A stretch of DNA of 64,000 nucleotides. Source: Candidatus Obscuribacterales bacterium. Lineage in GTDB: Bacteria > Cyanobacteriota > Vampirovibrionia > Obscuribacterales > Obscuribacteraceae. The stretch is taken from the NCBI GenBank assembly GCA_019637435.1, contig JAHBVO010000003.1, positions 1,116,001-1,180,000 on the forward strand. Direction: 5' to 3'. Positions 44,732 through 53,200 of the stretch are shown here, piece by piece. The position numbers and the translations under genes were made by a program. How positions within the stretch are numbered: position 1 is the stretch's first letter; the number at the start of each line of letters is the position of its first letter. The notes under the pieces were generated by a model. It saw only the letters and a list, made by a program, of their open reading frames with translations. It did no database searches and was not told where the DNA came from.

Positions 44732-44753
44732 ATCGCTGTTTCTAAAAGAAGAA

Positions 44754-44779
44754 TTGTCATCAATCAGTTTTGATGACAA
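44754..44779. promoter_or_regulatory. perfect 10-bp inverted repeat
   Basis: TTGTCATCAA / TTGATGACAA around a 6-nt loop, between the exported protein stop (44731) and the methyltransferase-like start. It may be a terminator without U-run or an operator for the following genes. Confidence 0.45.
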
Positions 44780-44829
44780 AGCTGTTCGGTCGCTTCTATT
44801 AGGTACCTTCGACTTGTTAGCGCTTAGCG

Positions 44830-45579
44830 ATGACGGTTGGCGGTTGCACAAGTTTGCTCGGATTCAAAATGGTAAACCAGATATATCATCCTTATTGGGA
44901 AGTATATTCACGTCTTGTCGCGCTTGAAAGAGAATATTCAAGTCTTGCGGGAAGAGTGGAGGTTCTTAAGCTTGCCAGGGAAACCAAGTTTCCCATAGCG
45001 TGCCTTTTGAAAGTAGCCGCTTTGCTTGCATGTCCGTTCCCGAACTTTACGTTCGTCTGTGGCCTTTTCTTCTGTGTTTTGCGCCAAAGATATGCATACT
45101 CGGCACTATCGCCGGTGGCACTCAATATGCTCGTAGCTCTCTCTCCTCTCGTTGAATTAGGAGCCGGTAATGGCTATATTGCCTGGCTTTTGCGGCAGCA
45201 CGGAGCGGATGTAGTTGCCCTTGATGCGTTTCCAGTCGAAGAAGGAAGGAATTGGTTTTTTTACACTAAATTTGGATTGCCTACCAGAAGCGGTAAAAGT
45301 TGGACCACGGTTGATAAGGGCGATGCACGCACATTGGTGCGGTTTATCGGTAGAACTCTTCTGCTTTGTTGGCCGCCGAAGAATTCGATGGCATTTGACT
45401 CTCTGCGCTACTTTGACGGACCAAATCTCGTATTGATTTTGGACCGGTCTTGTTGTGCGAGCAAGACGTTTTTCCTTGAGCTTAAACGGAATTGGATTCT
45501 GGTGCGCTCTGTCGAAACAGGTAGCTGGTCTGAATGTCATGTCGAGACCCTGGAAATTTATACGCGCATAGAGAGATAA
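44830..45579 (+). CDS. class I methyltransferase-like protein
   Basis: 249 residues. LVELGAGNGYIAWLLRQHGA followed by DVVALDAFP matches SAM-binding motif I (GxGxG) and the acidic residue of strand 2. The rest (NLVLILDRSC) could be the post-motif strands. The N-terminal ~90 residues are hydrophobic and may hold one membrane-embedded helix pair. The start is uncertain: ATG 44869 (MVNQIYHPYW) is an alternative, and neither has a good ribosome site. Its end lies 26 bp before the Fur-like ATG. Substrate unknown. Confidence 0.65.
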   Translation: MTVGGCTSLLGFKMVNQIYHPYWEVYSRLVALEREYSSLAGRVEVLKLARETKFPIACLLKVAALLACPFPNFTFVCGLFFCVLRQRYAYSALSPVALNMLVALSPLVELGAGNGYIAWLLRQHGADVVALDAFPVEEGRNWFFYTKFGLPTRSGKSWTTVDKGDARTLVRFIGRTLLLCWPPKNSMAFDSLRYFDGPNLVLILDRSCCASKTFFLELKRNWILVRSVETGSWSECHVETLEIYTRIER

Positions 45580-45605
45580 CACACGCGGTGTGCTTGAGGT
45601 TGGAA

Positions 45606-46055
45606 ATGGAAACTAGGTCGAAATTGCCGAGGAGTTGCAAAATAATTCTGAAGGTCATGAAATCTCAGGAGTTGTTGACCGCCCATGACATATTTTCAAG
45701 AATGCGTGCTGGCAATCCTAAGTCTCCTGGACTGTCCACGACTTACAGATCTATGGAGATACTGTTGAAAGAGGGGTTTGTTCAGTCAGTCGATTTAGGG
45801 GATACCCAGAAACTTTATGAGTTGGTTTGTCCGGGCGAGCATCACCACCACTTAGTTTGTGATGGCTGCGGATTACAAATTCACATGGAAGAATGTGCTC
45901 TCGACGATTTTCGTCAAACCTTAGTTGAAACTTACGGCTTTTGCGTCTCGCTCCACAGGCTAGAGATTTTCGGAACATGTGAGAACTGTACCCGATTTAC
46001 AGATTCAGATTTTCCAGTGACGGCTGACGATGCCAAAAATAAGCTACCGAGCTAA
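45606..46055 (+). CDS. Fur-family metalloregulator
   Basis: 149 residues from ATG 45606 (GAGG about 7 nt upstream). The winged helix (TAHDIFSRMRAGN, LSTTYRSMEILLKEGFV) is followed by the metal-binding dimerisation domain: HHHHLVCDGCG and a second pair FGTCENCTRF form the structural zinc site. HHHHLVC is shared by Fur, Zur and PerR, so the sensed metal cannot be given. It is downstream of the methyltransferase-like gene. Regulatory targets are not visible. Confidence 0.88.
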   Translation: METRSKLPRSCKIILKVMKSQELLTAHDIFSRMRAGNPKSPGLSTTYRSMEILLKEGFVQSVDLGDTQKLYELVCPGEHHHHLVCDGCGLQIHMEECALDDFRQTLVETYGFCVSLHRLEIFGTCENCTRFTDSDFPVTADDAKNKLPS

Positions 46056-46508
46056 AGATTTCGTTCCTTCAAGAGCGGCTTGCGATGCGACTGCATAATT
46101 TTTTGCCAATTCCGCACCGGTCGAATTGAGAGCTCCCGTGATAAACGAACCTAATGCTTGAAAAAACGAAGTAAGAAGACCAAGGCCTCCTGGCAGGGCC
46201 GATACAGGTCCTGTCATTGCGCCCATATCTACTCCTGGCATAAGAGAACTTTCCACACCAGGTATGACGTTCATTCCGATGTCACCACCAGCAGGAGGAG
46301 TGAAGTTTATTCCATCAGGCACAATGGAAGCCTGGTTGAATTGATTCATGGTAGAAGCAATGTCGGAAGCGTCGATCCGCCCGTTGAGACTAGACCAGTC
46401 TTCCAGTCCAATCGATTCGCTGAGACGAAGAGAGTTGTCTGTTACTTGAAAGGCACCCTCGGCACCGCCTTCGGAGCTACAAAATAGCATAGTGGTAATG
46501 GTTCTCAT
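46044..46508 (-). CDS. hypothetical protein, doubtful
   Basis: 154 residues with a Gly/Pro/Met-rich middle (GMNVIPGVESSLMPGVDMGAM) and a hydrophobic helix (GLGLLTSFFQALGSFITGAL). No ribosome site precedes the ATG. It overlaps the Fur-like stop by 12 bp, convergently. The composition looks protein-like, so it is listed as possible only. Confidence 0.4.
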   Translation of the reverse strand: MRTITTMLFCSSEGGAEGAFQVTDNSLRLSESIGLEDWSSLNGRIDASDIASTMNQFNQASIVPDGINFTPPAGGDIGMNVIPGVESSLMPGVDMGAMTGPVSALPGGLGLLTSFFQALGSFITGALNSTGAELAKNYAVASQAALEGTKSLAR

Positions 46509-47226
46509 TCTGAAAGGAAAGTTGCGTATAGCCTCATGCTAAGCGGGTTTGTGGTGATTGTCAATGGGCGGATTTGGCAACAGGCTGACGTTGGACAGTC
46601 GTTCGTTCTCGGGTGAAATTTAGAATGATAACGAAACCAATTCCAGGTTGAATCATGGTATCGGTAGTGTTTTTGCGTCCAGTTTTTAGCTGCCTGTGAA
46701 AGCCTTGGCACCGGATATGGTATCTCACCGGATTTTATGTGATCAATCATGGACTCGCTTCATTTCCGCAACAGACTTTTTCAAGACAGAGCAGGCGCAA
46801 AGATGAAGATGGTGGCAAAAACCGCACAGCCAAACATCGAGTTTCGTTTTGTGCTACGGTGTGCGATTGGTTTACGCAAGAGGAGCCCAATCGCGGTCAT
46901 CTTGCAACATCTTCGCTTAAGCTTGCCGCCTGGGCAGGTCGGACGGAAGTATGTGGGCGCCTGTAAAACAATTGAGCGATTTAATGCCGGATTTTGCCAA
47001 TTTGTTGAAAGGAAGTGAGCGTTTCTGTTACTATTTTCCGGTTGCTGGTACTTCCTGGCGTATCCATGCACAGCTGGTTTTTTTTTGCGACTTTCGAGTC
47101 GACTTTAGGCGACAATACTTCACCTTTCATTCGGCCTTGCGTCCGCATTGGTCGTGTTCGCTGGCGACCAATTTGTTTGTTTTGTGATTATTTTAGTGCG
47201 GCTGTAGACCGCAAAAGGAGTCGTGT
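46509..47226. other. 718-bp region upstream of the giant protein gene
   Basis: Several short ORFs on both strands overlap here (e.g. 46749-47018 +, 46781-47071 -), none with a ribosome site or recognisable motif. The stretch must include the promoter of the 47227 gene; AAAGGAG lies 7 nt before its ATG. Nothing else is supported. Confidence 0.4.
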
Positions 47227-50200
47227 ATGAAATCTCCGGCCGCTGGTGTTCAAGGTCAAGCGACGCTCGGCGCCTCGCTTCTGGCCTTCACTTTGTCATT
47301 GACCGGCTCCGCACCAGCGCAAGCACACCGGACGGATGACCATCTCAGCGCTTTATTTGCAAGGGACGCGATGAGAGCCGATCGTCGTGAGGCTCGACTG
47401 GAACGTCGAGAGTTACGAATTCAGCAAAGTGTTGTTTCGGCTCCGCACTCTGCCGAGCAGTTGCAATCATCTAATAGTGCGACTAATACCCAATCGGCGA
47501 GACACAATAACGCGCGCCACATCAATCTGTTTAGTCAAATGGACGGCACAAAAGCCGGAAGTCGAGCGTCCGCGAGCACTGCGCAGTTGCCCGGGCAGGT
47601 TTCGACGTTCAGAACTTCAAGACCGAATCTGGGCAGAAGCACGTTCGAAACAGATCGCGGCAATTCAAAGCTCATCAACTCCGGGATAGCGCTTGATCTA
47701 TCATCTACGAAAGCGAACATCACTATAGGCGAGAATGTTTTAGATGGAACAATCACGCTAATTATCGGTGGCGAGGAGAAGCAGTATTCGGCCGGAAGTA
47801 AGGTGACTGCCGCTGAGTATGCTGCATTGACAGGCAAGCTCGCAACCGGCACTCAGACTTTGACGTTGAGCCATGGCGGTGCGGCAGAGGGCGGCAACCT
47901 CAATCTCAATTTAGTTAGCGATAACGGTATGACTATTCGGGCTTCGGAGCTCGTGGTTCCGCAAAATGTAACCGTCGAAGGAGATTTTGGCAAAACCGCT
48001 GACGGTGTGCGCGTCACGAAAGATCTTGTGAACTATGGTTCGATAGTCGCGACGTCGACCAACAGCACGAAGGCCACAGCAGTGATTGGTGCCAGAGATA
48101 TCGAAAACGCTGAAGGTGGATCGATAGTTTCGGTTTCATCCGCATCGAATCCGAATTTAAATCTCGCTCTTCGCGCTAATCGCGATTTGGACAATGCTGG
48201 ATCAATCCAAAGTGCAGGAGATCTTGAGTTAACGGCTGGGCGTTCGATCACAAACTCAAGCGGTGCCGTAGTTGGAGCCGCCGGTAATGTTGTTCTCAAT
48301 GCATCGGTAATCAACAACCAGGGAGCAGTTAACGCGCAAGGCGATATCACTCTTATGGGCACCGCGGACAGCACTCTTGGAGTAAACAATTTCGGCGGAA
48401 CTTTAAGTGCTCTGAATGGTAGCATCAATCTTCGCGAGAATGGTTTTGAAGGAACCGGCAATAGCATCATATATGGTGGCGATTTGTTGTCAAAACAGTT
48501 GAACATCAATGCGGGTCAAGCGACTGGTGATGTTATTGCGCGGAATGTGACCGGCGTGATCAACTCATCAGGTCTCGCAGCTCATGTTAGCGCGAACACC
48601 GACACGCTTGTTCTCGGAACGCAATGTTTGACAGGAGATCCAACCTACTTCAACACCGGTGACATCATCATCGGCGGTGACATTACTGTAGCCGAAGATC
48701 TCACGATCATTGCCGGCGGTAACATCAGTGACATTAGTGGTACTCCGATCACACTCACCGCCCGCAGTGGCAGTGTAGGGCAGGACATAACCATCATTGC
48801 CGGTGCCAATATAACAAGTGGAACAGGAGAGCTAACTCCTCCGGGAGGACCGGCGACTCTGACGACAGGTGCACAGCAAGCTCTATCGGCAGTGACTGTG
48901 TCCGGTCCTGCGACCTTCGGTGGCAGCATTACATTTAGCAACGCAAATCAAATCGATGCGAGTAGCACAGGCGGCAATGCGTCCGGTGGCAATATAACAT
49001 TGATTGCATACGCTAACGGGTATGCCGGGACACCAGGGAAAATCAACGCAGGTGCAACGACCCTTATTACAAGCGGTAACGGTTCCGGCAATAACGGAAA
49101 CGTAACTGTAATTGGCGAGCAGACAATTTCTCTGGGTCAGATTACAGCCAATGGTGGCACGGGCACCGCGCCTGGTACCGGAGTCGTTGAAATCGCCAGC
49201 AAGCAGCCCACCACAAGCGATGGGTTACCAATCACTTTTGGTACCAATGGCAGTATCGCGAGCGGTAACACATTTGTCCCCGGTGCAGATTTCGAATATT
49301 TCAATCTTGACACTACAATTACGGTCAATAGTATAAATGCCGCGACCAACGTTAATGTACTGGGAGCATTCGACGTCCACCTAGGCAACGTCGTTGTCTC
49401 GGCCGGTGACATTAATATCACCACCACCAGATATGGAGGCGCGATTTTCAGCGACGGTGGAACTTACAGTGCTGACACTATCAATATCTTCTCCAGCGGT
49501 TATTCGGATATCAGGGGAAACGTTACCGCTGATTTCGTTCAAGTTAAAACCTCAAACAGCGTGGGATTGGAAAATCTGACACTCAATGCGCCTTCAGTGG
49601 TGTTACTGTCGGAGCACGAAACCGCTTTTATCAACGCCACCATCAACGTCACGGAAGGTTTTTTATCGGTTTCCGGGCAGCAGGTTAATGGCCTCAATAG
49701 TCCCGCCACGATCAATGGAAGTAATCCCGGTAACGGCGCAAATATTGTGGTGATAGCCGGTGCGAGCTGGACTGACAACGGAAGCAACGTGACCATAAAC
49801 GGACCCTCCGGGATGGCAGGCTCTATCTTCGAAAACTCGATCAGTGCCTTGAGTACTAGCAGCACCGGCACAGGCAGTGCAGGTGATATCACTCTAGCTG
49901 CCTACGGAAGTGGCACGTTGGGCATAGTTCGTCTCTATCAAGCGTCTGAAATCACGGCCAAAGGTGCAGGCGGGGCGAATGGGAACGTGACGATTGTAGC
50001 CGACGGTGCCTCACTCGGGAACGCGATTGAAATCAATGGTATCGACGCGACCGGTGGCACCTCAGGCGGTACAATTACGCTCTCCAGTACGACACCGAAT
50101 GCAGCGGCGATTGGACCGATAAGCAAAGCTGATGCGAGTTACTCGGGTTCGCTGGTTGGAACGACGCAGGGCGCTGGTGGCATAAGAGTCTATGACCCGC

Positions 50201-53200
50201 TCAAGGCAGGGCAGTCTGTTACAGTCGATGCGGGAACGCAAGGTGTCAACCTCAACTCAATAAGCGTAAACGGCTTGTCCGGCAATCAGGCTGGTGGGAG
50301 TATCGCGATCACCGGAAGTGGTGTGACACTCGGAACGGTTCAGGCAAACGGCATTGGTAGCGGGATTGGTGGGACTATAGAAATTCAGGCGAACAGCCTG
50401 AACGCTTCCGCAATTTCGGCTAATGGTGGCTCTACCGGTGCCGGAGGAGCAGGCGGTAATGTGATGGTCGGCGTTAACACCGCGTCGTTGTATTCCGTAG
50501 GAACCATTTCAGCGAACGGTGGAGGCACCGCAGGTAGTGCCGGCACAATCTCTGTGTTTAACAATGGCGCAGGCGGTATCAGTTTCAATCCCGCGAACAT
50601 CTCTCTTGCCACAAATGGCGGGGGCGGTAGTTTGACGCTCGATGCGACAGCCGGAGCCGTTGACGGGCCAGTAGTTATAACGGGGAGCGTAGTAAGCGTC
50701 AACGGAAACGCTGGTTTCGATAATGGTCAGCTTCAGATTAAAGGGTCGGCAATTACGAGAAACGGGTCGTTATCGATAACCTCAAGCAATGGTATCGATC
50801 ATTCCGGTTCGATTGAACTCACCACGACATCCGGCGACATCTCTGTTTCCGGCAACTTTTCCGTGATGACAGGCGGGTCGCTTGACATTGACCTGAGCTC
50901 CTCACGGGTTATCACAACCGCGAATACCGGAGGGACTGTGTTGCTGCAAGCGGTCGATAATTTGATTGCTTCCGGCGTAAATATTGTCACGACTGGAGCA
51001 GCTGGCATCCCCGCAGGTAGTATCACTATAAATGGTGGCGGCGGTCTCGTCGTGCTTGGAAGCCTGACAAGCGTCGGCACTGGGGCGCTGAGCGGGGGAA
51101 CTGTCAGTGTCACGAGTGTAGGCGGTCTTGTCTACCTCGGCGATATAAATGTGAATGGTGGCATCTCCGGTGCCGGGGGCACTGTAACATTGAATGTGAG
51201 CGGAGCGGGTGCGGGCGTCGCATCAATTTTGGCCGCTGGTTTTGGTAGCGCCGCTGGTGGCACTATTAGTTTAACGACAGCCGGACATGACATCAATGTT
51301 GCGCCGGATTCCAGCTTGATTGTGGATTCGGGTAACGGTGCTGCTGGTAGCATTCAGATTTCAACCAGCGGGGGAGATGTGATTCTTCAAGCTGGAACAA
51401 ATCTCTTCTCCGCTAGAGGCGAAACCTCCAATGGCACAATTTCATTAAACCAGTTGGGCAGTTTGTCTCTGGGACCCGCGAGTTTGACACTTGATACCAG
51501 TGGAGCAGGGTCAGGCAGCAACATTTCTGTTTCGTTCAATACATCAGGACCAATAACAGCATCCAATGGCGATCTAAACATATCCGCGTCCGGTGACGTT
51601 TCCTTCACAGGCATTGTTGATATAGAGACAAACGGTGGCGACGTCGTGATTACGGCAAATTCCATTTCTTCTAATGGATCGCCGCAAACTCTTCCCGATA
51701 TTGATACAGACCGATTGGCTGGTGTGTCGGGCGATGTCTCGGTTTCAGTCAACACTAGCGTGACGCTCAATAGCATTCTCGCCAACAATATAACGATATC
51801 GACTCCGACGTTAACGCAGGTGACGATGAATTCACCTATCACCGCGGACGGGACAACAATAATTTCAACGGGTCGGCTAGTGCAATCTGGTTCTGCGACG
51901 ATCAATTCAGATGCCTTGGAGCTGAATTTCCGGACAAGCGGAGTAATGAGTACAATCAGCACTAACGTGAATTCGCTGACCGTAACAGGCGTGAACAACA
52001 GCATCACGGTTAATGAAGCTAATGCCTTGAATCTGCTCGGCGTCAGCAACATCTTAAACGTAAATCTATCTGCTGGCGGCAACGTGTTTGTTAATGCGGC
52101 ACAGAGCACGATAAATGACTACGCAATCACCGCGGTCGGCGCGATTGCAGTCAATGCACCAATAACCGCCGTCAATAGCCTGGCTCTCACTTCGAGCTCT
52201 GATAATATCCAAATTGACAATGCGCTCACCATCAGTGGTGCATCTGGTTCCATTTCACTCGAAGCTACTAGTGGTGGTCTCATTACTGAACTTGCGAACG
52301 GCGCGATTGATACCGGTGCTGGTGGTGCGCTCAATGTCACGATAGCCGCATCTCCGGCAGAAGCGAATCTAACCGCTGGAACCAACAACATTGCCATCTT
52401 AAATGGAGCAGGTGGTGGCTTAATAAGCGTAGACAACGGTGCGAACGCTTTGAGCGTACTGAACCTCGGTTCCACCCAGAGCTTGAACGCAACGACGACT
52501 AATGCCACTGGCATAAGTCTTATCGGTTCGATCGCCACGAGCGGTGACGTTACCCTTAATACGACGAGCTTTTCAGCAGGTGCGAATAATCTGACAGCTG
52601 CGCGCATTACCGTTCAAAGTGCAACAGACCGTACCCTTGATGCTAGCGGTGCTGTTCTTACAGCTACAACTCCGGCTGCTGGAGCTCCGGGAAGCCCAAG
52701 CACTCCGACCGCTATTAACTTCATCACCGGCACCGGCGAAGATTTGACACTCAACGGAACCATGACGATGAACGGTGACGTCACGTTCAGCAACGTTGGT
52801 GGAACGACAACGTCTCAAAACAACTCTCTGTACGCTGGTAGCAACAACGTTGTTTTAAAAACAGCCAATTGGACTCAGCTGGGAAATGGCAACATCACCG
52901 GGAATCTCCTTTTTGCCGGTGGCGTTTCAATTGTTAATCCAGACGGAGATCTAGTGTTGTCCGGCAACATTACGTTTGTTGGTCAGGACTTGGTTTTGGC
53001 CGCTAGGAACAATGTGGTACTCGGAAACTTCAATATCGATCTGAGTAACACAACCGAAAGTGGCAACAATCTCACTATCGTTGCCGGCTACACTCTCACG
53101 CCAACCGGTGGCGGTCAACAGCAGAGTAGTCTTCCGTTCACCGTCGGAGCTCCCACCACTGGCGGTGGCAGCGTCACGGGCACCGGTTCTATAACTACCG

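Noticed and set aside
46749..47071. Two overlapping short ORFs on opposite strands
   Set aside because: No ribosome site, no motif, neither favoured over the other.
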